A DNA stretch of 64,000 nucleotides. Source: Mactromeris polynyma. Taxonomy: Eukaryota; Mollusca; Bivalvia; Venerida; Mactridae. Of this stretch, positions 23,630-35,714 are shown piece by piece. Each line of letters begins with the position of its first letter. Position 1 is the first letter of the stretch. Under the pieces are notes generated by a model. It searched no databases, was not told the DNA's origin, and saw only the letters and a list, made by a program, of their open reading frames with translations. The stretch is from NCBI GenBank assembly GCA_032209605.1, contig JASFXZ010000014.1:7026912-7090911 (forward strand), in the 5' to 3' direction. The translations under genes and the position numbers were made by a program.

Positions 23630-23954
23630 TCTAATTGTGTCACTGTAAGATTCTAACAACACTTTGACGAGGTGTTTGTACCAAATTTAGTGCAGATTGT
23701 GTCACGTGATTAAAAGGAATTGTCCCAGACGGCGGCGAAGGGTTGAAAGTTTATCAAAGCAGCGATCCCGGACCTGCTGAAATACCACGAAGGTAACATG
23801 ATGAGCATGTCATTGAATTTGATCCAGACCAAATTCGCAGCCGATAACAAAGCGGAAGAAAAAAATATGACAAATATACGGTCGAACTTTTCAAATAAGA
23901 TTCACTTTAAAACACAGACACAGCTTCAGCATCGACGGTCTAATATGGTAAGAG
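23630..23954. promoter_or_regulatory. B1 upstream region
   Basis: Unique sequence between B1 and the 40-bp array, shared with B2 (44199-44507). It should hold the B promoter. No clear TATA box or named site is recognised. Confidence 0.3.
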
Positions 23955-25160
23955 TCGTGGGCTCCCTGGGCTTACTGTTACTGTCGATAACTGGCCTCTT
24001 CTCCCCGGGCTTACTGTTACTGTGCGATAACTGGCCCCTTCTCCCTGGGCTTACTGTTACTGTGCGATAACTGGCCTCTTCTCCATGGGTTTACTGTTTC
24101 TGTGCGATAACTGGCCCCTTCTCCCTGGGCTTACTGTTACTGTGCGATAACTGGCCCCTTCTCCCTGGGCTTACTGTTACTGTGCGATAACTGGCCTATT
24201 CTCCCTGGGCATACTGTTACTGTGCGATAACTGGCCTCTTCTCCATGGGTTTACTGTTTCTGTGCGATAACTGGCCTCTTCTCCCTGAGCTTACTGTTAC
24301 TGTGCGATAACTGGCCTCTTCTCCCTGAGCTTACTGTAACTGTGCGATAACTGGCCTATTCTCCCTGGGCATACTGTTACTGTGCGATAACTGGCCACTT
24401 CTCCATGGGTTTACTGTTTCTGTGCGATAACTGGCCTCTTCTCCATGGGCTTACTGTTTCTGTGCGATAACTGGCCTATTCTCCCTGGGCATACTGTTAC
24501 TGTGCGATAACTGGCCTCTTCTTCCCGGGCTTACTGTTACTGTGCGATAACTGGCCTCTTCTCCCTGGGCTTACTGTTACTGTGCGACAACTGGCCTATT
24601 CTCCCTGGGCTTAATATTACTGTGCAATAACTGGCCTCTTCTCCCTGGGCTTACTGTTACTGTGCGATAACTGGCCTCTTCTCCCTGGGCTTACTGTTAC
24701 TGTGCGATAACTGGCCTCTTCTCCCTGGGCTTACTGTTACTGTGCGATAACTGGCCTCTTCTCTCCAGGCTTACTGTTACTGTGCGATTACTGGCCTCTT
24801 CTCCCTGGCCTTTCTGTTACTGTGCGATAACTGGCCTCTTCTCCCTGTGCTTACTGTTACTGTGCGATAACTGGCCTCTTCTCCCCGGGCTTACTGTTAC
24901 TGTGCAATAACTGGCCTCTTCTCCCTGGACTTTCTGTTACTGTGCGATAAGTGGCCTCTTCTCCATGGGTTTACTGTTACTGTGCGATAACTGGCCTCTT
25001 CTCCCCGGGCTTACTGTTACTGTGCGATAACAGGCCCCTTCTCCCCGGGCTTACTGTTACTGTGCGATAACTGGCCTCTTCTCTCCGGGCTTACTGTTAC
25101 TGTGCGATATCTGGCCTCTTCTCCATGGGCTTACTGTTACTGTGTGATAACTGGCCTCTT
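23955..25160. repeat. 40-bp minisatellite between divergent B1 and A2
   Basis: About 30 units of 40 bp with CTCCCTGGGCTTACTGTTAC and TGTGCGATAACTGGCCTCTT. The core is that of the 34-bp array, with an added TTACTG and a TTCTCC tract. It then grades into 34-bp-like units (25160-25330) next to A2. A3 has only about six 40-bp units, so the promoter gap differs greatly in length between copies. Confidence 0.95.
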
Positions 25161-25338
25161 ATATATACCTGGACTTATTGTGCGATAAATGGCTACTTAT
25201 ACCTGGGATTAGTGGGCAATAAAGTTTTGCGATAAATGGTTACTTATACCTGGGCTTGCTGCACGATAAATGGAGATTTATACCTGGGCTTGCTGTACGA
25301 TATATGGAGACTTATACCTGGGCTTACTATTACATGTG

Positions 25339-25431
25339 TATATATATCGCGTGCTTTGCACCATTGATGTCTGGTTAAACAGTAAAATGTCAAAATATTC
25401 GACGTCAACGGGTTCGTATAACTTTTTGCAG
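25339..25431 (+). promoter_or_regulatory. Candidate promoter and 5'UTR acceptor of A2
   Basis: TATATATAT at 25339-25347 and the acceptor-like AACTTTTTGCAG ending at 25431 match the A1 arrangement. Confidence 0.35.
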
Positions 25432-25495
25432 AATGATTAGTAGATAAGAGTTTCAACTTAGTTAATACACTCACGTGAGAGACTGTTAGGCTACA

Positions 25496-25787
25496 ATGTC
25501 CGTTTTAACAATTGTTTCGATTTTCTCTCTTTCGGTTGGTGCTATTGTGTATGCTGAAGTTAATATTGAAGGTAGAATTGCTGAATTGGAGAAGCTGGTC
25601 GAACGACAAAATAATGAAAATAATGCATTAACAGCACGCGCAGGTCATCTGGAAGAAAAATTGGACCAGTTGAAGCGTTTGCAGTGCGATGTGCCTGTCG
25701 ATCACATCACAGATATACCGGAAGGAACCCACGGCGACATTGATGCTGGGGACCACATGGCCGATGTGTTGGATTACATACAAAAGC
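25496..25787 (+). CDS. C1q-domain protein A2, exon 1
   Basis: It encodes 97 residues and one base: signal peptide 1-20 (ending GAIVYA), coiled coil 27-62 (IAELEKLVERQNNENNAL, HLEEKLDQLKRL), cysteine 64, an acidic linker and DYIQK. The donor is AAGC/GTTTGT. Compared with A1 it has two extra codons before the cysteine and several replacements in the coil (Q-N-N for Q-Y-N, T-A-R-A-G for R-A-R-A-N). It lies head to head with B1, starts 1.87 kb apart. Confidence 0.87.
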
Positions 25788-25872
25788 GTTTGTTGTTATT
25801 GTATACTTTGATCTATTTAATGACATATTTCGTCAAGTTATATTTAGCGAAACCATACACTAATTGTATGTA

Positions 25873-26031
25873 CAGCTGGACCTCATTTATTCGTCAACCT
25901 TCTGTCCGAAATAAATATTAGGTCCCGATGTATATCTTAGGAAAATCGAATTGAAATGGGCTATTCGAAAACATGCATTATTCGAAAGAAAATTTTGGAC
26001 CCCATGAATTCGAATGAACGAGGTCCGACTG
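25873..26031. mobile_element. Pogo/Tigger-like MITE in A2 intron
   Basis: CAGCTGGACCTCATTTATTC to GAACGAGGTCCGACTG, at the same site as in A1. TA is kept on the left only. It was therefore present before the A duplication. Confidence 0.7.
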
Positions 26032-27824
26032 TTTTTAACTTCACATTTATGTAATACATGTACATGATTTAAGCTCGATTGTGATGAAAGTACGTATATT
26101 ACGTTTATTTGAAACACTCCCTAGTACGCTTCATGGAAAACGCTACTGACTCTTATGTGGAGGTGTGGTCATAGACGTGGTGGCTCGTGGTTTCGGGGTT
26201 AAAGGGTCGACATTCTATTCACTGCACCACAGATTATTTTGCATTTATTTATATTACAAAAAAATGTATAGTAAACTTTCATGGTAATGTTGTATTATTG
26301 TCAGCTAATGTTTAAAGTTTTTTTATATATAGTTGGGGAACCAAATATATAGGACTGGCCTGGGAGGTACTATTAACAGTTATTGTAATCAGATTGAACG
26401 ATTATCGCTTTTTCAATTCATCATACGTATATAAATGTATAAACCCTCTCAGTGACCTAGCTGCCGTTACGCACCATACGCCCGTGCGTACAAATTCGTC
26501 ATAGGAATAAAAACATATAAGAGGCTAAACATTAAAAAAAATGAGGGTAGCCTATTGTGGGTGAAGCGTTTGCAGGTCGTATATTTTGAATTCGTGAGAC
26601 GAAGATTGCTCAAGTACAATGGATAGAGCCTCGTTTGCCCTATAGTTGAACGAACGCTTTTTATTCGCTGCAGTATACAAAGTGAGTTATACTAGTATCA
26701 GTTTTGCAGTACACGTAGGTTTTTCTCCTAAAACGTCAACCGCCCCTTTAAGTCCTAATTTTGCGTACACTACGCCCCTGCTCAAAAAGTACAATTCAAA
26801 AAGGCCTATCTACGCCCCTGCCGCTTACTGATTATTTTAGCAAGGGACTCGTTATAGCCAATTGCTATAGTAGGCCTAATCCGCGGACACTCATCGGATG
26901 AGTCATCCCAAGTCTGTAATTCTGAACCGCCAAAGTATACGTAGGGCCTACTCCTGAAGAAAGTAGTTCTTGTCTGCCAAAAATAGCGGTCAGCATTTGG
27001 GATATCAGCTAGAAAACGCATTTGAACTGACATCACTTACGCAAAAGAAAGAACCCCAAAGAAACCTGGTGATTAAAAAAATATTGCAAATTACGGAAAA
27101 TGTCTGCCTACGTCGCAGCCGTATCACGCGTGAAGTGGCACTGAAAACAAGCTAGCGCACTTGAATTCAGCGGACGATAGTAGTAGATAAGATAATTCAG
27201 CGGACGATAGTTAGTATGCACTAGGCAGATTACGTATACAAGAAAACGGTGCAACATATAATATATCCATCGAACACTTATACGTATATTGAAATCAAGG
27301 GAAATGCAATTTTCAGTCATCGTTCCGTTGAATATCGACGTTTACGGAAACTGTTCTAAATTGAATAACTTCAAATACTTTTTGTTTTATTGTCGACTGC
27401 TAAATATTAACGATTGAAATATTAATAACGACAGGTAAAAAGGTACAGTTTAACAAAAACAAAATGATGAAATAATATTTCCCATGTAGTGAACAAAATG
27501 GCGGCGTAATGTTTGAATATACGTGGAGGTGGTTAATTGTACCCGGAACACACTATATACATGTATATATGTTCATATACGGTCCCTGATTGTACACATT
27601 GAAAACGCTGTCATTCATTTAAGTCTTTTCTTTTTCATGTAAAACATCTTTGTTAGCCTTATGTCCCTGAAATACACCCAGAACAATATCAATATCTAAT
27701 ATATAAGCCTAAATAACATAATACGGTTCCTGAAGATGTTTGCGATGGTAGAGTCAAGTGCTTTGTAAAGGGAGACCACTGCATAGGTGATGGCGATTAA
27801 TTATGTTTATTGTCATATATTCAG
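26032..27824. other. A2 intron, unassigned sequence
   Basis: It aligns with the A1 intron apart from the Harbinger-like MITE and one local duplication. At 26620-26780 it has an extra block ending CTACGCCCCTG that A1 lacks and A3 shares in part. No exon is recognised. Confidence 0.6.
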
Positions 27825-28285
27825 GTCAGGGAGTGAGCAACCACGTGGCATTCCATGCGTACCGAAGTACCACCAAGTCCTACTACACCCATGAAAACAT
27901 AAAGTTTGATGTTGAGGTGGTGGACGAACCAATGGGTAGCAGCCATGTAAGTGGTTACTCTCCCACTTCAGGTATTTTTGATGCACCTACTTCCGGTGTA
28001 TACGTATTTACTTGGACAGTAACTGCGCCGTCAGTGGGAGCACGTTTCATTACGGAATTGATGGTTGATGGAAGACCAGTGACCAGTACAACGTCCGATT
28101 CTGATTATAACAGTCAAGTTAGCGGTGGGTACGGTGTGCACCCTTCAACAGCTGTGTATGTGACGCAATTGAATGCCGGGATACACGTGTCGGTGAGGAT
28201 TATAACCACGGGTCCCAGTCCCTCTGTCTCGGTGAAGAGCGACGCCGAAGTAAGAGCCACGTTCTCTGGATGGTTGCTATTGTGA
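27825..28285 (+). CDS. C1q-domain protein A2, exon 2 (C1q domain)
   Basis: The acceptor TATATTCAG ends at 27824. The joined gene encodes 250 residues. The C1q landmarks are as in A1 (VAFHAY, IKFDVEVVDEPM, GIFDAPTSGVYVFTW, STAVYV, TFSGWLL). It differs in loops: HAYRSTTKSY, SPTSGIF, SDYNSQVSGGYG and TTGPSPSVSVK. It ends in SGWLLL rather than SGWLLF. Core strands are unchanged, so the fold should be intact. Confidence 0.9.
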
Positions 28286-28326
28286 AATTTCTGAACTGTC
28301 TGTTGAAAAATGACATGTTCAATAGC

Positions 28327-28332
28327 AATAAA
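28327..28332 (+). terminator. Poly(A) signal of A2
   Basis: AATAAA is 42 bp after the stop, in the same context as in A1. Confidence 0.8.
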
Positions 28333-28434
28333 GTTATGATAGTTGAATGATTTGTTTGATATGCAGCTAAATGTGGTTCATTATGCGCTCGGTTCTTTAT
28401 ATAGATAAATTAATATCAGGCAAACTGCATGGTT

Positions 28435-29084
28435 AGGTCAACTGGCCGCAATGGATAACTGATAAACATGCTAAAAATGATGATAGACCAAAGAAAAACA
28501 AAAAGTTTACTTTCCACCTCTTTGTATGCGCGCTCTACTTATTTTCCTAGTATTATGTCAACGTAGATGCGTAGTCACAAATGTTGAAATGAAACACATG
28601 GATATAACATAGTACATGAGTAAAGGAGTACATTGTATTAATGTTCTACGTAGCTCCCGTCCGGCAAACATATACAGTTATCTATCAGGACTACCATAAA
28701 ACACCAAGTCTCCAGACGCCAGTGGTCGAGGGTTAGAGCACCTGATTCCTGATCGAATGGTCGTGAGTTCGAGCCCTATAGAGTGGTTAATCGGGAATTT
28801 CATAGTTTTTGAATAGTTGTTTTACCCATGAAGCAGCAATCAAGAATGATAAGTATTATTTGGAAGAGCCCGTCGGTTAGATCAGTGGCTAGAGCGCCGA
28901 TAGGTCAACCGGGAGTTTCGTGTTCGATTTCCGGACTGACAACTATCTTACATTAATCGGAGATGGAGGACTTATCACTGAGCAAAATGAGTTGGCTTAA
29001 TTAACCTAACCAATGTACCCAGATTTCCAACCAGTACTAACTAATACTTCAGCAAGCACCAGACAACATTAAGCAGAGGTAGAG
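28435..29084. mobile_element. SINE fragments 3' of A2
   Basis: A SINE tail lies at 28435-28505. A first tRNA-like head lies at 28722-28790: box A-like AGTGGTCGAGGGTTAGAGC and box B GTTCGAGCCCTA. A second, different head lies at 28867-28940: GGTTAGATCAGTGGCTAGAG and GTGTTCGATTTCC. Body text (ACCAGTACTAACTAATAC) leads straight into the first 50-bp unit at about 29078. Confidence 0.7.
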
Positions 29085-32000
29085 GACGAATTACTTTACA
29101 TAGTTTTTTTACGTTATGTACAGTCACATCCTCACAGATAGAGGACAAATTACTTATGTACAGTCACATCTTCACTGATAGAGGACGAATTACTTATGTA
29201 CAGTCACATCTTCACAGATAGAGGACGAATTACTTATGTACAGTCACATCTTCACAGATAGAGGACACATTACTTTACATACGTTATGTACAGTCTCATC
29301 TTCACAGATAGAGGACACATTACTTTACATACGTTATGTGCTGTCACATCCTCACAGATAGAGAACGAATAACTTTACATACGTTATGTACTGTCACATC
29401 CTCACAGATAGAGAACGAATAACTTTACATACGTTATGTGCAGTTACATCCTCACAGATAGAGAACGAATTACTTTACATACGTTATGTACTGTCACATC
29501 CTCACAGATAGAGAACGAATAACTTTACATACGTTATGTACTGTCACATCCTCACAGATAGAGAACGAATAACTTTACATACGTTATGTGCAGTTACATC
29601 CTCACAGATAGAGGACGAATTACTTATGTACAGTCACAGCCTCACAGATAGAGAACGAATAACTTTACATACGTTATGTACAGTCACATCATCACATATA
29701 GAGGACGAATTACTTTACATACGTTATGTACAGTCACATCCTCACAGATAGAGGACGAATAACTTTACATACGTTATGTACAGTCACATCCTCACAGATA
29801 GAGGACGAATAACTTTACATACGTTATGTGCAGTCACATCCTCACAGACAGAGGACGAATAACTTTACATACGTTATGTGCAGTCACATCCTCACAGATA
29901 GAGAACGAATTACTTTACATACGTTATGTGCAGTCACATCCTCACAGATAGAGAACGAATTACTTTACATACGTCATGTACAGTCACATCCTCACATATA
30001 GAGGACGAATTACTTTACATACGTTATGTACAGTCACATCCTCACAGATAGAGGACGAATAACTTTACATACGTTATGTGCAGTCACATCCTCACAGATA
30101 GAGGACGAATAACTTTACATACGTCATGTGTAGTCACATCCTCACATATAGAGGACGAATTACTTTACATACGTTATGTACAGTCCCATCCTCACAGGTA
30201 GAGAACGAATTACTTGACATACGTTATGTGAAGTCACATCCTCACAGATAGAGAACGAATTACTTTACATACGTTATGTACAGTCACATCCTCACAGGTA
30301 GAGAACGAATTACTTTACATACGTTATGTGCAGTCACATCCTCACAGATAGAGAACGAATTACTTGTATACGTTATGTACAGTCAGATCCTCACAGATAG
30401 AGAACGAATTACTTTACATACGTTATGTACAGTCACATCCTCACATATAGAGAACGAATTACTTTACATACGTTATGTACAGTCACATCCTCACATATAG
30501 AGAACGAATTTCTTTACATACGTTATGTACAGTCACATCCTCACATATAGAGAACGAATTACTTTGCATACGTTATGTACAGTCACATCCTCACAGATAG
30601 AGAACGAATTACTTTACATACGTTATGTGCAGTCACATCCTCACAGATAGAGAACGAATTACTTTACATACGTTATGTACAGTCACATCCTCACAGAAAG
30701 AGGACGAATTACTTACGTACAGTCACACCCTCACATATAGAGGACGAATTACTTAACATACGTTATGTACAGTCACTTCCTCACAGAAAGAGGACGAATT
30801 ACTTACGTACAGTCACACCCTCGCATATAGAGGACGAATTACTTATGTACAGTCACATCCTCACAGAAAGAGGACGAATTACTTATGTACAGTCACACCC
30901 TCACATATAGAGGACGAATTACTTATGAACAGTCACATCCTCACAGAAAGAGGACGAATTACTTATGTACAGTCACACCCTCACATATAGAGGACGAACT
31001 ACTTATGTACAGTCACATACTCACGTATAGAGGACGAACTACTTATGTACAGTCACATCCTCACAGATAGAGGACGAATTACTTTACATACGTTATGTAC
31101 AGTTACATCCTCACATGTAGAGAACGAATTACTTTACATACGTTATGTACAGTCACATCCTCACAGATAGAGAACGAATTATTTACATACTTTATGTACA
31201 GTCACATCCTCACAGATAGATAACGAATTACTTTACATACGTTATGTACAGTCACATCCTCACATATAGAGGACGAATTACTTTACATACGTTATGTACA
31301 GTCACATCCTCACAGATAGAGGACGAATTACTTTACATACGTTATGTGCAGTCACATCCTCACAGATAGAGGACGAATTACTTTACATACGTTATGTACA
31401 GTCACATTCTCACAGATAGTGGACGAATTACTTTACATACGTTATGTACAGTTACATCCTCACAGATAGTGGACGAATTACTTTACATACGTTATGTACA
31501 GTCACATCCTCACAGATAGTGGACGAATTACTTTACATACGTTATGTACAGTCACATCCTCACAGATAGTGGACGAATTACTTTACATACGTTATGTACA
31601 GTTACATCCTCACAGATAGTGGACGAATTACTTTACATACGTTATGTACAGTTACATCCTCACAGATAGAGAACGAATTACTTTACATACGTTATGTGCA
31701 GTCACATCCTCACAGGTAGAGGACGAATTACTTTACATACGTTATGTACAGTTACATCCTAACAGATAGAGAACGAATTACTTTACATACGTTATGTACA
31801 GTTACATCCTCACAGATAGAGGACGAATTACTTTACATACGTTATGTACAGTTACATCCTCACAGATAGAGAACGAATTACAATACATACGTTATGTACA
31901 GTTACATCCTCACAGATAGAGAACGAATTACTTTACATACGTTATGTACAGTCACATCCTCACATATAGAGGACGATTTACTTTACATACGTTATGTACA

Positions 32001-32330
32001 GTCACATCCTCACAGATAGAGGACGAATTACTTTACATACGTTATGTACTGTCACATCCTCACAGATAGAGAACGAATTACTTTACATACGTTATGTACA
32101 GTCACATCCTCACATATAGAGGACGAATTACTTTACATACGTTCTGTACAGTCACATCATCACAGATAGAGGACGAATTACTTTACATACGTTTTGTACA
32201 GTCACATCCTCACAGATAGAGAACGAATTACTTTACATACGTTATGTACAGTCACATCCTCACATATAGAGGACGAATTACTTTACATACGTTATGTACA
32301 GTCACATCCTCACAGATAGAGGATGAATTA
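29085..32330. repeat. 50-bp minisatellite, long block
   Basis: About 66 units with CAGTCACATCCTCACAGATA, GAGGACGAATTACTTTACAT and ACGTTATGT. Between about 30700 and 31060 many units are shorter because TTACATACG is missing. Variants (GAGAACG, GTGGACG) occur in runs, showing local expansion. The frames here are repeat by-products. Confidence 0.95.
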
Positions 32331-33096
32331 CAGAGACTACTTCTAAGACCGTCCCTTACCTTCCATACACAGATAAAACTCAGGGATTGTGTATAATAAT
32401 TATCATTATACATTATTACATTATATAGAGTGCAACGTAACACTTGATGGCTTTACATAAATCAGTATATAATGGTATTCGGTTGCAACGTATATAACCG
32501 TTAGTGTGTATTGACAGACAAAGATTTACAAGTAGCTATATCAAGTATATACAAAGCAATATTTCTGATCATGGGAACAACAAACCTACATGTACATGAA
32601 TGTACATTAAAAAATGTAAATAAACGCAAAAGTATCTACACAGGAATTCAGACAAACACATTGTAGATTGATTAACACGCAATTTTAACCATTTATCTTA
32701 TAGCACATTTAAGCAATGTGACGTACATAATAATACATGTGAATTTATAATACATGTAGTTCATTAGAAAAGTCTTACAAAGTAGATTGTAAAGAGACGG
32801 TTGAAATGGACTTGATATACAAATAAATGTTTGACAATAGAGAATTTTGTTCTCTAGAATATTAAATAGTGAATGAGGATGAGGTGTCGGTCATTCTTAA
32901 ATCATAGACACATATGTAGCGATTATAGTATATGGAACAATATGGTTCGCTTTCTTCAAATGATATTATAACAAAATGACGTTCGGTCAAACATTCCTTG
33001 TACGACTTGTTTAGTTGTATACGTCTATTATGCTGTTGTATGATGATTTTGGAATGTAAATAACAAGTATGTTATGTTGAATTACCATGAGTTCAT
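32331..33096. other. Unassigned AT-rich sequence
   Basis: No exon, tandem repeat or element end is recognised. Confidence 0.6.
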
Positions 33097-33355
33097 CCGC
33101 CTAGCTATTAAAATTGGTAGAGCGCTAGATCCGGCAGATACGGGTTCGATACCCGGTTTGGGCAGGTTATGTTCCTCCGTGACGTTGGCTGCCGTCATGT
33201 CCTCCACAAGTGGAGAAATTGTCAGTTTCAGCGGAAGAACAAGTTTGTGATGGTTGTTAATTGATAAACTGGTTAGGCTAACTGTCCGCCATATATGACT
33301 GCAAAAGTATTGAGAAACGGCGTAATTTAACCCGATGAAAACAAACAACAAAGGT
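33097..33355 (+). mobile_element. tRNA-derived SINE
   Basis: The head reads CCGCCTAGCTATTAAAATTG, then GGTAGAGCGC (box A) and GGGTTCGATACCC (box B). The stem CCCGGTTTGGGCAGG follows. A body with GTTAGGCTAACTGTCCGCC and a tail CCCGATGAAAACAAACAAC end it, as in molluscan SINEs. Seven to eight mismatches in the head argue against an active tRNA gene. Confidence 0.75.
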
Positions 33356-33969
33356 ACATGCAAATCATGCATACTTGATGGAACAGCAATTTAATTCAGC
33401 AGTGTGTCACTTTCCAAACTCTTGTATTCTTATGTATACCATAGCATACGCTCCACACAGCGCTTTGATTCCACTACCGTTCCGTTCACGTGAATATGAA
33501 GGTATCGGAATAAGCGCCCGATGCTAAAGGAGAGTAACCATAGCAAAACCATGTTAGTACGGCTGTGCCAAATAAAACATATGGTCAAAGGGAAATAATT
33601 TGAGTTACGACATTTGATATACATGTGAGAAAAGTGAGTTAGTTCCCTTGTATTTTTTTTCATGTAAGAATAATATGGTGTTAGATATTTAACATCATTG
33701 ATTGTTGAACACCCTGTCACATTTACCCAAGGTCACTCAATTTTTCCTTCACTCGGTCCTTTTTATGTCATTTATATGTCTAAACTTTGCTTCCAATTTT
33801 CTCATATTTATCACCTAGGAGATTTTGTGAAACAATAAGACTATGTACCTTTTAGTGAGGCATGCAAACATTATCTGAATTACCTGGAATTATACATTTT
33901 GATGTTCATCATTTTGAACTGTCTATGTAGAAACAATCAAATAGTCTTATTGTGACTTCCAAGGGTTTC
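33356..33969. other. Unassigned sequence duplicated at 50040-50517
   Basis: Homologous to the A3 3' flank, with a deletion there around 33450-33540. No coding signal is recognised. Confidence 0.6.
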
Positions 33970-34307
33970 TATGGTGGCATATTTCTGCCACCAGTTAACT
34001 ACTTAATTAACTAGATCATTATCTGGGTATCACGTTAAGGTAACTAGATAACTACTTAAGTAATTAGATAATTATCTGGTTAACTAGATAAGTATGGTGA
34101 TAAATGTTCATACCAGATAAATATCTTAACACGAAAAATTGCAAAATAGTTTGTCCGTACTGGGTTTAAGCCGCGTGGGTAAGAGGTGGCAATTGTGGGC
34201 ACTATCAGACAATTTTTATTGTTAAGATATTTATCAGGTATGAAATTTATCACGATACTTTTCTAGTTAATTAAGTAGTTAACTGGTGGCAGAAATATGC
34301 CACCATA
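33970..34307. mobile_element. MITE with TATGGTGGCATA termini
   Basis: Terminal inverted repeats of about 45 bp run from TATGGTGGCATATTTCTGCC inward through AGTTAACTACTTAATTAACT and back. A 6-bp GGTTTC flanks both ends (33964-33969, 34308-34313), a likely target duplication. The terminus itself folds (GGTGGCA/TGCCACC). There is no coding region. Related ends occur at 17945 and 50518. Confidence 0.85.
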
Positions 34308-34313
34308 GGTTTC

Positions 34314-35162
34314 ATTGAGTAATATGTAATTATAATTATTTGCATCATTCATATCACCACTCACCTGTTTTATATTTGCATTTTTTGGAACTTTCATTGT
34401 TTCACTTTTTCTGATGAATTGTACGCATTGCCTGGATACGAACCTGGAAGCGTGAAACCCATAAACGTACTCATTTTACCCATAACACAGAACATCGGTG
34501 TTTTTTCAAATAGTTGAAGGCCATCCTGGATTTCTCTTTATTTTTTTTGGAAACTTCAAAACATTCATAAGCGGTGTTCTATCATTGTCAATGACGGTAC
34601 GATACAATGCATGAGGCTACAAAACGACGTATTATAGTTTCATACGACGTACAATTTGACGCACGAAGATACAATACGACGCACGAGGATACAATACGAC
34701 ACACGAGGATACGATACGATGCGTGATCCTGACTATAACACGATAGTACGATTGCTCTTACATGACTCCATAATTATGTAATGGACTTACTTACAGAATT
34801 GTATCAATCTGTGAAAGGTGTAGAAGATATCTATTAATTACTATCTAGATTTATTTGATAAACTTATCTCACGCATTCGGGATGCAGAAGTGAAATTTTG
34901 GGTTTCAGTAGCAGTGAAAAAGGTTTTTAGAACTATTTAAAAATAGAATATTTAAAACTAAAATAATCAGCTTCATAATTCGTGAAGCGAAAAACCGTAT
35001 AACTTACTGGCGGACTTCCGATTTCAGCCTTTTTTGGATGTTATTACAAATTCTAAATTCAGATCATATCTTACACGTTTACTGTACATGTTATACTAAT
35101 ATTCCCGTGTAGGCCTACTGGTTCTCGCTTGCAATCCAATGAAGATGTTTTACCATTTCTAG
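34314..35162. other. Unassigned sequence
   Basis: A stretch at 34375-34560 is similar to 51309-51520 (CTGGATACGAACCTGGAAGC region). I looked for further SLC13 exons here and recognised none. Confidence 0.5.
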
Positions 35163-35324
35163 GTATCGGGGTTATCAACGTGGATCGGAAACCAGCTGAT
35201 GCAATTGTCACATTTAGATTATTGGCTTCTTATTCTAGTTATCTGTTTTATTGTCGCAGCAGCAACGGAAGTGACCAGTAACACAGCCACTACATCATTG
35301 ATGCTACCCATCGTGGTGGGTCTG
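35163..35324 (+). CDS. SLC13-type Na+/anion symporter fragment, exon a
   Basis: The acceptor TTTCTAG precedes and the donor GTAACA follows. The 54-codon exon has no stop. It reads VSGLSTWIGNQL, a hydrophobic segment WLLILVICFIVAAA, then TEVTSNTATTSLMLPIVVGL. TE-TSNTAT-LPI is a hallmark of the SLC13/DASS family, which co-transports sodium with dicarboxylates, citrate or sulfate across the plasma membrane. The second SNT motif helps form the sodium and substrate site in that family. Both ends are phase 0. It pairs with the next exon. The roughly ten upstream exons expected for the family are not seen, so this is probably a duplicated gene fragment. Confidence 0.8.
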
Positions 35325-35576
35325 GTAACATTCTGCAATATTTGCTTTCCTGGTCCCGAAGCATCTTAATCTGAGCTAAAACTCAACTCAAATATTGTCT
35401 CAACTAGATGAGATTTTTCTCATCTTAGACCAGACTCAAATCGATATTATCAAACAAAAAAGAAGAGATGAGTTTTTAGTAATTTATGACGCAAATTTCA
35501 CTTTCAAAAGGCCCCGCCATACTTTCCCAAATCTGAAAAATAGGGCTGTTTATTACATATATTGTAACATTTACAG

Positions 35577-35714
35577 AGTTTGAAGATTGGCCTCCAGCCG
35601 TTGTACTTGATGTTTCCCATCTCCTTTGCTGCCTCGTTTGCATTTATGCTTCCGGTTGCCACACCTCCGAATGTAGTAGTCTTTTTCTACGGATATGTCA
35701 AGGTCATTGATATG
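35577..35714 (+). CDS. SLC13-type symporter fragment, exon b
   Basis: The acceptor ACATTTACAG and donor GTAAGA bound 46 open codons in phase 0: SLKIGLQPLYLMFPISF, then FAFMLPVATPPNVVVF and YVKVIDM. FMLPVATPPN is the conserved late transmembrane motif of SLC13, and in known members this exon directly follows the SNTAT exon, with one last exon after it. The last exon is not found before the 29-bp array at 35931. The retained 252-bp intron means DNA-level copying, not a retrocopy. There is no in-frame damage, so the break is young or the piece is still spliced into something. Confidence 0.82.

Noticed and set aside
23630..23662. Earlier start codon for B1
   Set aside because: It would put 11 residues before the signal peptide, and B2 has valine in place of that methionine.
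29085..32330. CRISPR-like regular repeats
   Set aside because: Units are contiguous with no unique spacers, and the genome is eukaryotic. Minisatellite.
33097..33167. tRNA gene
   Set aside because: Box A and B are present, but the arms are mismatched and a SINE body and tail follow. Same for the heads at 4910, 28722, 28867, 49808, 53325 and 57680.
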